Source: Microlunatus parietis
GTDB taxonomy: Bacteria > Actinomycetota > Actinomycetes > Propionibacteriales > Propionibacteriaceae
Direction: 5' to 3'
NCBI RefSeq assembly: GCF_013407955.1
Contig: NZ_JACCBU010000001.1
Location: 5,208,001 to 5,272,000 of the forward strand
DNA length: 64,000 nucleotides
The notes beneath the pieces were generated by a model. It was not told the origin of the DNA. It saw nothing but the letters and a program-made list of their open reading frames with translations, and made no database searches. Shown here piece by piece: positions 25,433-34,353 of the stretch. How positions within the stretch are numbered: position 1 is the first letter of the stretch; each line of letters opens with the position of its first letter. The translations under genes were made by a program, and so were the position numbers.

Positions 25433-26848
25433 CTACGAGAGGTCGATCGTGAACGTCTCGGGCTCGAACTTGAAGTCGCCCTCCTTCGGCGTCGCGTCGG
25501 AGTTCGTGTAGGAGCTCGTGACCTGGAAGTGGCCCTGCGGTGCGTATTCCACGGTGATCGACGTGATCGAGTCTGGGACCAGCGCGACGATGGTGCCGTC
25601 GCGGTCAGAGTTGATCTTGGACACCGGGTTGCCCTCGACGATCTCGATCGCCTTCTTGTCCGGGCCGGTCAGCCGGATCGAGTCGCCCGGATCGTAGTCG
25701 GCGCGATACAGATTCGCCTTCGCGCCGGCGCGTTGCGAGGTGCGTTGGTCCCAGTCGAGATAGAGCCACATCTGGCCCTTCGGGGCCCAGCTGCGGTCTC
25801 GGTCGAACGGTGAAACCGACGCCTCGGTGAACGTGATGCTGTGCTGGAGTTGGAAGTCGCCGTTCGTCGCGGGGCGCGGCGTGTACTGGCGGTTCGCTCC
25901 GGCGGTCGTCTTGCCGCGGTAGTAGGCGGCGGCCGTGGTCGAGGTCCGTTTGCCGGTCCGCAGCGAGATCGTCTGGTCCACGCCCGCGACACCGACGACC
26001 AACTCCGCCTCGGCACCCACCGGCACCGACGCGACCAGGGTCACCGGATCCTCGCTGATCGCGAACAGGCCCTTCTTGTAGCCGAGGAGTTCCTCGAGCG
26101 GGGTCGTCTTCTCGCCCACCCGCAGTGAATACGTCTCCGGAGTGCCGGCCCGGCCTCGGTTGAACTCGGGGTCGTACAGGCGGGTCACGGTGAACGCGAG
26201 GAACTCCTCGTGGTCGGCGGGCACCAGGGGCCAGCGGCGGCCGCCGCCGACCCCGAGCCGGTCCAGCGTGCCGAAGCGATTCAGCGTGAACGTGAACCCT
26301 GGCGCCTTGATCACTGCGTCCTCCGGCTCGGTCCCGGTCTGGAACGAGGCGGACTCATACTTGATGATCTCACCGGAACCAGCCGCCGGCGGTTGCGGCT
26401 GTGGCACCTGTTCGGCGGGCACCGGCGTCCGGCCGTCCGGGCGATACAGTTCTACCCCCTCCGGCGCCTCCAGTCCGGTATCGCCCGGGTCGACGTCGTC
26501 CGGGTCGACCGACACCTGCTTGTCGCCGATCAGCCGCGGCTCGAACTCCATCTCGTCGAACACTCCCGGCTTGCCGGCGTCCTCCAGATGACGGATCGGT
26601 CCGCAGAAAGCCCGTGGCTGCAGGTTGCCGGTCTTGGGTTCTCGGAGCAGCCAGCAGCTGGTCTCGTTCGCCAGGCTCGCGTGCTTCTCACCCGCCCTCT
26701 CCTTGCGCCACTCCTGTTCCAGCAGCGAGAGGAAGGGCACCTTGCTGTCCACCTCGGCACCGTTGATCCGGACCGGGGTGCTGCACGCGGAAAGGAACAG
26801 CAAGATCGCGAGAGCACTCGCAACCCCGGTTCGACGCGGCGTCGACAT
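25433..26848 (-). CDS. Large lipoprotein of unknown function
   Basis: 471 aa from ATG 26848 (GGAG 5 bases upstream). Signal peptide with lipobox LSAC (LFLSACSTPV) gives a lipid-anchored outer-surface protein. The rest is beta-rich with Pro/Gln linkers and repeated Tyr/Arg/Asp strings (LYRADYDPGDSIRLTGPDKKA, TITVEYAPQGHFQVTSSY). No family recognised. Within its promoter lies the same TCGAAYCGAG repeat as upstream of the M48 peptidase, suggesting common control. Confidence 0.75.
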   Translation of the reverse strand: MSTPRRTGVASALAILLFLSACSTPVRINGAEVDSKVPFLSLLEQEWRKERAGEKHASLANETSCWLLREPKTGNLQPRAFCGPIRHLEDAGKPGVFDEMEFEPRLIGDKQVSVDPDDVDPGDTGLEAPEGVELYRPDGRTPVPAEQVPQPQPPAAGSGEIIKYESASFQTGTEPEDAVIKAPGFTFTLNRFGTLDRLGVGGGRRWPLVPADHEEFLAFTVTRLYDPEFNRGRAGTPETYSLRVGEKTTPLEELLGYKKGLFAISEDPVTLVASVPVGAEAELVVGVAGVDQTISLRTGKRTSTTAAAYYRGKTTAGANRQYTPRPATNGDFQLQHSITFTEASVSPFDRDRSWAPKGQMWLYLDWDQRTSQRAGAKANLYRADYDPGDSIRLTGPDKKAIEIVEGNPVSKINSDRDGTIVALVPDSITSITVEYAPQGHFQVTSSYTNSDATPKEGDFKFEPETFTIDLS

Positions 26849-26923
26849 GATCACTCCTTGAGGTCGTCGGCTTGGCTGTGGGTCTGCCGAGTCCACGATG
26901 ACCGCGGCGGCGGACGTTCGGCG

Positions 26924-26972
26924 TCGAATCGAGTCGAACCGAGTCGGTCGCGGAGCCCGCGAGCGACTCGAC
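26924..26972. promoter_or_regulatory. TCGAAYCGAG repeat and hairpin upstream of the lipoprotein gene
   Basis: TCGAATCGAGTCGAACCGAG (26924-26943) is a 10-base unit repeated head to tail. It continues into an imperfect dyad (GAGTCGGTCGCG with CGCGAGCGACTC, 26941-26969). It lies about 75 bases before the lipoprotein start. The same unit pair occurs at 28051-28070. Confidence 0.6.
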
Positions 26973-26999
26973 CGGCCGGTCCCGGCCTGAGCCGGAGCC

Positions 27000-27986
27000 T
27001 CACCGGATTCCGAACCGCGCGTCGAGCACCGCGATCCGCTTCGCCAGCGGCGGGTGCGTGGCGAACAGGCGGCCGAGCACGAGGTTCAGCCGGTCCTCCA
27101 GCCCGAGCCGGCCGCCCGGCGGCAACTCGTCGTCGAGCCCCTGCGCCTGCCAGATCTGGAACACCCGGAGCAGCTCGGGTCCATAGCCGAGCTCAGCCGC
27201 GGTGCGGTCGGCGCGCAGTTCCCCGTAGCGATCGAAGAACCGGAGGAACGCGATCGGCAGTACCACCAGCACGATCAAGGGCGCGTACATCAACAGCATC
27301 GTCGCAATACAGATCCAAAGCAGCGGATGGAAGAACAGCTTCGCCAGCCCGCCGAGCCGGGTGAGCGACAGCAGCACCGTGAGGATGGCCGTCGTGATCA
27401 ATGCCACTAGTCGCACGAAGAGCACGATCAGCCGGGTCAGGGCGCGGAACGGCAGCGAGTACCAGTGGGCGAGCAGGCCGGCCCAGGGATGACCGCCGAG
27501 ATGGTGCCCTAGTTCGTGGGCGAGCACGGCGGCGAGTTCGCGCGGCGGCATCACCTGGACCGCGGCCCGGGTCACCGTGACGATGTGACCGGACGCGGCG
27601 CTCGCGTTGATGCCGTCGGTGTCGGAGATCCACAGCTGGAAGCGGTCCCCGTCCACGCCGGCGGTGCGGATCACGGAGTCCCAGATCGGCAGGAGGTGGT
27701 CGCTCTCCTGTGGTAGCGGCCGGCGGGCCCGCAGCCGTACCCGGGCCAGGGCGGCCTCGACGGGACGGAGGAAGATCAGCGCACCCGAGGCAAGCCAGAC
27801 CATCAGAACGGCCACGGTGCCGATCGCTGCGTTGCCGAGCGCCCGGCCGAGTTCCTCGCCGACCGCGGCCATGAAGCCGAGGCTCAGCACGATCAGCGGA
27901 AGCTGGACCAGCAGGGTGGCGATCGACGACCAGTCGACGCCGCGACGCCGCGCCAGCGACTCCGGATGTTCGTTCAAGCCCGACAT
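27000..27986 (-). CDS. M48 family membrane zinc endopeptidase (HtpX-like)
   Basis: 328 aa from ATG 27986 with AGGAGG ideally placed. Two membrane segments near the N-terminus (about 22-42 and 52-74), zinc motif AHELGHHLGGH, two more hydrophobic segments (RLIVLFVRLVALITTAILTV and LLWICIATMLLMYAPLIVLV), then the third ligand in ELRADRTAAE and the family string ATHPPLAKRIAVLDARF. HtpX-type peptidases degrade misfolded membrane proteins. It is divergent from a small secreted protein gene across a striking inverted repeat. Confidence 0.9.
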   Translation of the reverse strand: MSGLNEHPESLARRRGVDWSSIATLLVQLPLIVLSLGFMAAVGEELGRALGNAAIGTVAVLMVWLASGALIFLRPVEAALARVRLRARRPLPQESDHLLPIWDSVIRTAGVDGDRFQLWISDTDGINASAASGHIVTVTRAAVQVMPPRELAAVLAHELGHHLGGHPWAGLLAHWYSLPFRALTRLIVLFVRLVALITTAILTVLLSLTRLGGLAKLFFHPLLWICIATMLLMYAPLIVLVVLPIAFLRFFDRYGELRADRTAAELGYGPELLRVFQIWQAQGLDDELPPGGRLGLEDRLNLVLGRLFATHPPLAKRIAVLDARFGIR

Positions 27987-28050
27987 GGCGTCCCTCCTCG
28001 GGTGACTCCGGACGTGGGACCACCGTGTCCGGATCGGGTTCTGCTGCGTC

Positions 28051-28101
28051 TCGAACCGAGTCGAATCGAGTCGGTGGCGATGCTGACTCGATTCGACTCG
28101 G
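28051..28101. promoter_or_regulatory. Perfect 17-bp inverted repeat in a divergent promoter
   Basis: CCGAGTCGAATCGAGTC (28056-28072) and GACTCGATTCGACTCGG (28085-28101) pair perfectly with a 12-base spacer. The left arm overlaps a TCGAAYCGAG tandem (28051-28070) also found before the lipoprotein gene. It lies 65 bases before the M48 gene and 67 bases before the secreted protein gene, so it can control both. Confidence 0.7.
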
Positions 28102-28168
28102 TACGGCGCGGCCGGGGCCGGGACCTGACAGAATTCGCGACAGAACGCCCCGACGGAGGAGTGAGCAG

Positions 28169-28672
28169 ATGCGAGGGTTTCTGATCCGGCTCGTCGTCGC
28201 GGTGACCGTGACGGTCGCCGCACTCGTGCCGAGTCTGGCCGGCACGGCGCAGGCGATCCCGGCGGTCGTGCACACCAAGTGCGCGCCGTGGTTGGTGATC
28301 AACGGACATCGGGTCGCCACGTGCGGCCAGACGCAAGGCAGCCAGGGCCGTCACGGCACGTACGACGTCGCCAGCCGGACCTACACCTGGGGCCCGTGGC
28401 GTCCGCAGTCCTCGTATCGGCTGCCCACGTCGCCCTACTTCGCCGGTTACCCCGCGCTGGTCGACGGGTCGGGCAGGACGTTCATCTACGGGACGGAGTT
28501 CCGAGCCTCACGCAGGGCGGACGGCCGGTACGAGGGACGCCGGGGCATCCTCAGATCCAGCGGATTCGTGCCGACGAGTAGCTGGTACGCATCCACGTGC
28601 CAGCCGCCACTCTGGTGCTGGCAACCGGACCTGCAGCACGAGCCGATTCCGCCGCCGCCGCCGAAGCGCTAA
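28169..28672 (+). CDS. Small secreted protein of unknown function
   Basis: 167 aa from ATG 28169 (GGAGGA 8 bases upstream). Signal peptide about 1-29 (ending GTAQAIPA). The mature part has four Cys (HTKCAPW, VATCGQ, STCQPPLWCW), many Trp/Tyr, and a Pro-rich tail (PIPPPPPKR). Cys spacing suggests two disulfides and a compact exported domain. No family recognised. Its stop codon overlaps that of the converging NB-ARC regulator by 4 bases. Confidence 0.75.
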   Translation: MRGFLIRLVVAVTVTVAALVPSLAGTAQAIPAVVHTKCAPWLVINGHRVATCGQTQGSQGRHGTYDVASRTYTWGPWRPQSSYRLPTSPYFAGYPALVDGSGRTFIYGTEFRASRRADGRYEGRRGILRSSGFVPTSSWYASTCQPPLWCWQPDLQHEPIPPPPPKR

Positions 28673-31101
28673 GCGAGCGAGGCCAGCAGCTCCGCGATCT
28701 CTGTCGCCGCGGGAACGTCGAGTTTGGTGTAGATGCGCAACGCCTCGGCCAGTTCGGTCCGGGCGGCCGACGAGCCGGAGTCGTCGTCGGCCAGCAGGCA
28801 CCGGGCCAGCCCTTCGTGGGCCTTGGCCAGCTGCATCAGGTTGCCCTGCTCGGTGGCGAGCGACAGCGCCTCGGTGTGGGCGGTCCGGGCTTCGTCGAGC
28901 CGGCCGAGCAGGCGCAGATCGGTGCCGAGCTCGTTCAACGCCCCGACTTCCTGGCCCCGGATGCCGGCCTCCCGGGCGAGCCGGAGTGCCTGCCGGTGCT
29001 GCTCGAGGGCGGCGTCGTAGCGGCCCTCGCCGCGGTCGACGTTGCCGAGGTTGCCGAACGCCACACCCTCGGACAGCCGATGCCCGAGTTCCCGGGCCAC
29101 CTTCAACTGGTGCTGGCCGAAGATCCGGGCGTCGTCGTACTTGCCGACCAGTTGGTAGAGCTGGCACAGGTTGCCGCTGGCGATCGCCTCATTGGTCCGG
29201 TTGCCGACCTCCCGGTGGATCGAGACGGCCCGCTCGAGGTGCTCGATCGCGTCCAGGTGCCGGCCGAGGCGGGCGTTGGTGACGCCGAGGTTGCCGTGCG
29301 CCCGACCCTCGCCTGCCCGGTCGCCGTAATCGCGGTGGATCGCTAGAGCCTGCTCATAGTGGCCGATCGCGTCCTGAAAACGCCCCAGCTGAGAGGCGGT
29401 CACACCGAGGCTGACCAGGACCCGGCCCCGCTCGGCTCCGTCGGCGACCGACGCCGCGTGCTCGTGCAGGCGGAGGGCGACGCCGTGGTGTGCGGCGTCG
29501 TCCAGATAGGCGAACAGGGTGTTGGAGAGGTCGATGCCGTGGCCGGGCTGCCGGTCAGCGGTCAGCTTCACGGCGACGTCGACGAGGTTGGCGTACTCGG
29601 TGTCGAGCCAGGACCGGGCGGCTTCGCGACCCGGGAACGCCGGGACGGGAAGACCGACCGGGGCGATCCTCGGTCGCCGGTCCCGGTTCTGCGGCGAGTA
29701 GGCGTCCATCGCCTCCGCGGCGGCGAATCGGTAGTAGTCGAGCAGCCTGCCGATCGCGGCTTCCCGGACCGGCGGCGGTTCGGTGCGCTGGGCCTCCTCC
29801 GCCGCGAAGGCGCGGACCAGGTCGTGCAGTTGGAAACGGTCGCCGGGCAGCGGTTCGAGCATGCTGCCGGCCGCCAACGCGCGCAGCTGGGTCGCCACGG
29901 CGGAGTCGGGCTCGTCGGCGAGCGCAGCCGCGGCGTAGCGGTCGAGGTCGCGACCCGGATGCAGCGCCAGCAGTCGCAGCAGGCGGGCCGTCGGCTCCGG
30001 GAATTGCTGGTACGAGGAGCGCAGGGCGAGTTCGACCCCGTCCTCGAGCCGGCCGCGGGCCCGGTCGTCGAGCAGCCAGTCCCGGTGGTCGGTGAGCGTG
30101 ATCCCGGGATGGTCCCGGACCCGGCTGGCGATCAGCCGCAGCGCCAACGGGATGCGCCCGGCGAGTTCGGCGATCGAGGCGGCCGCCTCGGGCTCGCCGT
30201 CGACCGGGCCGGCGCCCAGCTGGGCCCGCAGCAGGTCCAGGGCCTCGGGCGTGGTCAGGGCCTCCAGCCGGACCCGTACCGCGTCGGGCAGGTCGAGCGT
30301 GTGCCGGCTGGTGATCAGGACCACGCAGCGCGGCAGGCCCGGGATCAACGGCGTCACCTGGCCGGCGGACCGGGCGTTGTCCAGCAGGAGCAGCAGCGGC
30401 CGGTCCCATACCGCATCGGCGAACAGCGACAGCTGCACCGGCACCGACTGGCCGGCGAACCGGTGCGGCTTGACCCCGACCTCGCGGAGCAGGCCGTCCA
30501 GGACGGCGGCCGGATCGGCCGGCGGGTTGTCGGTGTCATACCCGCGCAGGTTCACCGCCAGCCGGCGGGCGGAGAATGCCGGGTCGCCGGGCTCGGCTCG
30601 GCTCAACTGTCGGCCGGCCTGCGCGGCCAGCGCGGTCTTGCCGGTGCCGGGCATCCCGGTGATCACGACGACCACCGGCCCGGGCTTCACGGCCGCGGTG
30701 ACGATCTGCCCGAGCTCGTCGCTCCGGCCGACGAAGTCCGCAGCCGCGGCCGGGAGCTCCCGGTCGATCCGGACCACCGATCCGGCTCCAGCCCCGGCCT
30801 CGATCAGTTCGCAGGCGCGCCGCCACTCCAGGGCCCGGGACCGGTCGCCGCGCAACAGCACCTGGGCGATGTCGACGATCAACTCGGGGTCCATCCGGGT
30901 GCGGCCGGCCTCGAAGCAGCGCCGGACCGTCTCGAATCCCGGAACCGCCCGGCCGGTCTGCCGGCGCAACCGGTCCACCTGTTCATGCGTGCGGCGGATC
31001 GACAAGCCCGACCAGGCCCGCAACTGCCGCAGCGCCGTCGCGAGGTCGTCGTACGACCGCACGCCGAGCGGGCCGGGCGGCTGATCGGTGTCGAGTCCCA
31101 T
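28669..31101 (-). CDS. NB-ARC/TPR transcriptional regulator-like STAND protein
   Basis: 810 aa from ATG 31101. Order: N-terminal helix-rich DNA-binding-like part (1-100; ALRQLRAWSGLSIRRTHEQV resembles the actinobacterial XRE-type helix-turn-helix), NB-ARC ATPase with P-loop GMPGTGKTAL (149-158) and LLLLLDNARSAGQV, then a winged-helix/arm region, and at least five tetratricopeptide repeats from about 600 (GNLGVTNARLGRHLDAIEHL; GNLGNVDRGEGRYDAALEQH). Such STAND proteins act as ligand-gated switches for secondary metabolism or secretion genes. It ends the cluster of exported proteins at 24.8-28.7 kb and is the only regulator there. Confidence 0.88.
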   Translation of the reverse strand: MGLDTDQPPGPLGVRSYDDLATALRQLRAWSGLSIRRTHEQVDRLRRQTGRAVPGFETVRRCFEAGRTRMDPELIVDIAQVLLRGDRSRALEWRRACELIEAGAGAGSVVRIDRELPAAAADFVGRSDELGQIVTAAVKPGPVVVVITGMPGTGKTALAAQAGRQLSRAEPGDPAFSARRLAVNLRGYDTDNPPADPAAVLDGLLREVGVKPHRFAGQSVPVQLSLFADAVWDRPLLLLLDNARSAGQVTPLIPGLPRCVVLITSRHTLDLPDAVRVRLEALTTPEALDLLRAQLGAGPVDGEPEAAASIAELAGRIPLALRLIASRVRDHPGITLTDHRDWLLDDRARGRLEDGVELALRSSYQQFPEPTARLLRLLALHPGRDLDRYAAAALADEPDSAVATQLRALAAGSMLEPLPGDRFQLHDLVRAFAAEEAQRTEPPPVREAAIGRLLDYYRFAAAEAMDAYSPQNRDRRPRIAPVGLPVPAFPGREAARSWLDTEYANLVDVAVKLTADRQPGHGIDLSNTLFAYLDDAAHHGVALRLHEHAASVADGAERGRVLVSLGVTASQLGRFQDAIGHYEQALAIHRDYGDRAGEGRAHGNLGVTNARLGRHLDAIEHLERAVSIHREVGNRTNEAIASGNLCQLYQLVGKYDDARIFGQHQLKVARELGHRLSEGVAFGNLGNVDRGEGRYDAALEQHRQALRLAREAGIRGQEVGALNELGTDLRLLGRLDEARTAHTEALSLATEQGNLMQLAKAHEGLARCLLADDDSGSSAARTELAEALRIYTKLDVPAATEIAELLASLA

Positions 31102-31302
31102 GCTCTCTCTTCGGTGTGCGCTGGTACGGGCTGCGGGTCGCGTCCCATCTTCACGCCCGCCCACCCGTCGCGCCAGCATCCTGCCGGAACGTGAGCCGAA
31201 GATCATCGGGCACGCTGCCACGACGCGACCCTCCGGAAGCTGACCGGACTGATCATGACCACTGGTCCAATCGGACGATCTTGCCGATCCCGTACAGCGA
31301 CG

Positions 31303-31391
31303 GCATGATCGGTGACGTGGTCACCGCGGATCAGGTACGGCAGGTACGCGAGGGTGGCTACCAGCCGCTCACAGAACGGACGACCGCGTGA
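31303..31391 (+). CDS. Possible 28-codon leader ORF overlapping the GH172-like gene
   Basis: ATG 31303 begins MIGDVVTADQVRQVREGGY and ends at a TGA whose GTGA overlaps the GTG start at 31388, the same junction style as real operon pairs in this window. The text ADQVRQVREGGY recalls the N-terminus of PhyH-type proteins, so it may also be the stub of a lost gene. No good ribosome site. Confidence 0.35.
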
Positions 31392-32473
31392 CCTCCTTCG
31401 ACGGCCTCGGCCTCCATCTCGGCAACCTGCATCGGCTTTCGGATGCGCAGTCCCGCTCCCTGTCCGCGGAGAACCCGACCGGCGCGCCCGGCCAGGGTGC
31501 GTTGGCCACGGATGGGCTCGGGGCGGCGGCCGCTCGTGATCTTGGTCAGGGGTGGAAGGTTGCGCCGGCGGTCAAGATCGCGCCGAAGTCGATCTTCGAA
31601 GTCGGCGACATCGACGGGCCCGGGTCGATCCAGCAGATCTGGATGACCACGACGGCCGCGGCCCGGACGTTGATCTTGCGGCTCTACTGGGACGGGCAGG
31701 AGCAGCCGTCGGTGGAGACGCCGTTGAACGACTTCTTCGCCTCCGGCTGGGGTGTCTACGCGCCGATCTCGTCGCTCGCGGTCTGCGTCAATCCGAAGAA
31801 CGGTTTCAACTCCTATTGGCAGATGCCGTTCCGGCAGCACTGCCGGATCACCGTGGAGAACCTGGCCGACGACGAGTGCGTGCTGTTCTATCAGGTGAAC
31901 TATCAGGTGACCGAGGTGCCCGAGGACGCCGCGTACTTCCACGCCCAGTTCCGCCGGACCAATCCGCTGCCGTTCGCGGAGGAGTACACGATCGTCGACG
32001 GCGTCGCCGGCCGCGGTCACTATGTCGGCACCGCGGTCGCCTGGGGCGTGAACAACAGCGGCTGGTGGGGCGAGGGCGAGCTGAAGTGGTTCCTGGACGG
32101 CGAGGACGCGCCGACGATCTGCGGCACCGGCACCGAGGACTACTTCTGCGGCGCCTGGGGCTTCCACGTCGGGTCGCGCTACGAGACGTTCACGACGCCG
32201 TACGCCGGGATGCCGCTGAACACGACACCCGACGGCAGTGATCAAGATCCCGGCCGCAACCAGACCCGGTACGGGCTGTATCGCTGGCACATCACGGATC
32301 CGATCCGGTTCCGGACCGGGCTGAAGGTCACCATGCAGGCGCTGGGCTGGCGCAGCGGCGGCCGCTACCTGCCGCTGCAGGACGACATCGCCTCCGTCGC
32401 GTACTGGTACCAGACCCTGCCCACCGCGCCGTTCCCGGAGCTCCCGGACCGCGACGGGCTGGAGATCATCTGA
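31388..32473 (+). CDS. DUF2961 / GH172-like protein
   Basis: 361 aa from GTG 31388. The double-jelly-roll family string ENPTGAPGQGALATDG opens it. Two glutamates, E229 (GWWGEGELKWF) and E250 (CGTGTEDYF), are 21 residues apart, the spacing I recall for the nucleophile and acid/base of the founding GH172 enzyme. Characterised members act on fructofuranosides and arabinofuranosides. There is no signal peptide, so it acts inside the cell or on imported sugar. Start depends on the GTGA overlap with a short upstream frame. Confidence 0.85.
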   Translation: MTSFDGLGLHLGNLHRLSDAQSRSLSAENPTGAPGQGALATDGLGAAAARDLGQGWKVAPAVKIAPKSIFEVGDIDGPGSIQQIWMTTTAAARTLILRLYWDGQEQPSVETPLNDFFASGWGVYAPISSLAVCVNPKNGFNSYWQMPFRQHCRITVENLADDECVLFYQVNYQVTEVPEDAAYFHAQFRRTNPLPFAEEYTIVDGVAGRGHYVGTAVAWGVNNSGWWGEGELKWFLDGEDAPTICGTGTEDYFCGAWGFHVGSRYETFTTPYAGMPLNTTPDGSDQDPGRNQTRYGLYRWHITDPIRFRTGLKVTMQALGWRSGGRYLPLQDDIASVAYWYQTLPTAPFPELPDRDGLEII

Positions 32474-32634
32474 GACCTGATGGCTCCGCTCTGTCAGTGC
32501 CCGCAACGAGAATGACGGCCGGGCGGCCAATCCGGACGCCGGACGGGAGCAGATGGGGTGATCGCTGCCGATGCAGCACGCTCAGGTGGGCGTCGTCTTC
32601 GTGCGCCCGGAAGTGATCGGGCAGGACGAGAAAG

Positions 32635-33228
32635 GTGTGGTCTGCCTACGTCGATGAATCGGGGTCGAACAGCGCCAAGGACCCCGGGACTTACCCAGTC
32701 GCCGCGGCGATCACTGATGACGTTCGAGCGCCGTCGATCGCTGAGGCCATCAGCGCCCTTCGATGACCCGGGCAACAGAAGCTTCACTGGCGAGACGAGA
32801 GCGCAAAACGCCAGCGGCTGATCGCCGAGACGATCGCTGCGCTGCAGATCGAGCACCTCGTCATCGTCCGCGCGGGCCGCGTCGGCGACAAGCCCGAACG
32901 TCAGCGGAGGAAGTGTCTTCAAGAGCTCTTTCTGCGACAACAGGACCTCGGCGTCGGCTCCGCCACCCTCGAGTCGCGAGGCTTGAAGGACGACCGCCGG
33001 GATCTTGATGCACTGCAGTACTTTCGATCCGCTCGGATCATGACCGGTGCTTTCCGGACCCACCACCAGGCTGGGCGCGGAGAGCCCTTGCTATGGATCC
33101 CGGATGCGGTCTGCGGTGCAGTGGTGGCCGAACGGACCGGCAATCCTGACTGTCTGGACCTGATCCGGTCCAGGTGCACGATTGTCCACCTCGACGTCCC
33201 GGATGAACGACCGCGTACGGAAGCCTGA
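32635..33228 (+). pseudogene. DUF3800-like protein gene with one in-frame stop
   Basis: GTG 32635 (AGGA upstream) opens MWSAYVDESGSNSAKDPGTY. Codon 44 (32764-32766) is TGA. The same frame then continues without a shift for 154 codons: GQQKLHWRDESAKRQRLIAE, then HLVIVRAGRVGDKPERQRRK, RDLDALQYFRSARIMTGAFR, LWIPDAVCGAVV. YVDESG near the start and KLHWRDE a few residues later are the hallmarks of DUF3800, a predicted RNase H-like family often seen on mobile or defence-related DNA. A single nonsense mutation is the simplest explanation. G+C is lower than in neighbours and TGATCA is absent. Confidence 0.8.
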
Positions 33229-33233
33229 TGAGC

Positions 33234-33330
33234 TAAACTGTGTTCGTGCTTGCCCCATCGCGGTGGGGCAGGAAGTGATCCCCAGGAGATCCTGCCGGAC
33301 GACAGGGCCTGGGGATTTGCGTTGCCTGGA
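33234..33330 (+). ncRNA. Candidate structured RNA leader
   Basis: After a -10-like TAAACT (33234-33239) come a 7-bp hairpin TGCCCCA-TCGCGG-TGGGGCA (33251-33270) and a nested hairpin: outer arms ATCCCCAGG (33278-33286) and CCTGGGGAT (33308-33316), inner arms CCTG (33291-33294) and CAGG (33303-33306). A T-rich run TTTGCGTT follows. It ends about 45 bases before the esterase gene. This could be an attenuator, a riboswitch-like leader or the terminator of the pseudogene; I do not recognise a family. Confidence 0.4.
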
Positions 33331-33364
33331 GGTCCTGGCCGTCGCCGATGGTTGAGGAGCGTCG

Positions 33365-34315
33365 ATGGAACTGGAACCCGCGGTCGCCGCGGCGCGGGCG
33401 CAGGTGCCGCGGGAGCAGTCGGCCGAGGACATGATCGAACACCGGCGGCTGGCGGACGCGTATCAAGATCAACTCTGGCCGCTGGTCGGGCTGGACGGCC
33501 CGGAGCTGTCGACGCGCGAGGTCATGATCAGCACGCCGGGACGTCCGGACGCCCGGCTGCAGCTGCTCTATCCGCCCGGCGCCGAGCCAGGAGGGGAGCC
33601 GCTGCCGGCCTGCCTGACCCTGTTCGGCGGCGGCTGGCGGCAGGGCGGGCTGCATCATCCGTCGCACCGCCACCCGGCCGCGCGCCGGGCTGCCGGGGCG
33701 GGCGTGATCATGGCCAGCCTCTCGTACGCACTCGCACCCGAGCACCCGTACCCGGCGGCACTGGACCAATGCGTCGCCGCCCTGGACTGGCTTGTCGATC
33801 ATGGACCTGAGCTGGGCGTCGACCCGGGCCGGATCGGCCTGGACGGGACCTCGGCGGGCGGCAATCTGGCCGCTGCGTTGGCCCTGCGCAACCGGGACGG
33901 GGCCGGACATCCGCTCCGGCTGCAGATCCTCGAGGTGGCCGCGCTCGACCTGACCGGCGGCCACTTCGACTGGACCTGTGTCGGCCCGGACGTTCGGGAG
34001 CCCGTGCAATCCGAGCTGCTCGGTATCGTCCGGCAGTACGTCCCGACCGGCCGGGTCACCGACCCGTACGTGTCACCGTTGCTGGCCGGCGACCTGTCCG
34101 GCCTGCCGCCGGCGTACATCCTCACCAGCGAGCTGGATCCGCTGCGCGGCGACGGCGAGGCGTACGCGAGCGCGCTGTCCCGGGCCGGTGTTCCGGTCGC
34201 CGCGTTCCGGGTGATCGGCGCCGACCACGGCAGCCAGGTCTTCGAGAAGGTCTCGCTCGGGGCTCGGGCCGCTCAGTCCATGATCAACTCGGCGCTGCGC
34301 ACCCTGCACGACTGA
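33365..34315 (+). CDS. Alpha/beta hydrolase, hormone-sensitive-lipase type
   Basis: 316 aa; GAGGAG 5 bases before the ATG. Nucleophile Ser in LDGTSAGGNLAAALALR, Asp in TSELDPLRGDGEAYA, His in IGADHGSQ. The oxyanion motif is FGGGWRQGG where most members have HGGG, so the first His is replaced by Phe. An esterase for short or bulky acyl esters is likely. It stands before a P450 gene in converging orientation. Confidence 0.9.
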   Translation: MELEPAVAAARAQVPREQSAEDMIEHRRLADAYQDQLWPLVGLDGPELSTREVMISTPGRPDARLQLLYPPGAEPGGEPLPACLTLFGGGWRQGGLHHPSHRHPAARRAAGAGVIMASLSYALAPEHPYPAALDQCVAALDWLVDHGPELGVDPGRIGLDGTSAGGNLAAALALRNRDGAGHPLRLQILEVAALDLTGGHFDWTCVGPDVREPVQSELLGIVRQYVPTGRVTDPYVSPLLAGDLSGLPPAYILTSELDPLRGDGEAYASALSRAGVPVAAFRVIGADHGSQVFEKVSLGARAAQSMINSALRTLHD

Positions 34316-34353
34316 CTCATCCGCAACGAGGCTGAGGGCCCGGGACGGGCAGA

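Noticed and set aside
32764..32766. TGA codon 44 of the DUF3800-like gene as a selenocysteine codon
   Set aside because: No SECIS-like hairpin follows it, DUF3800 has no conserved Cys there, and neighbouring evidence of decay makes a nonsense mutation simpler.
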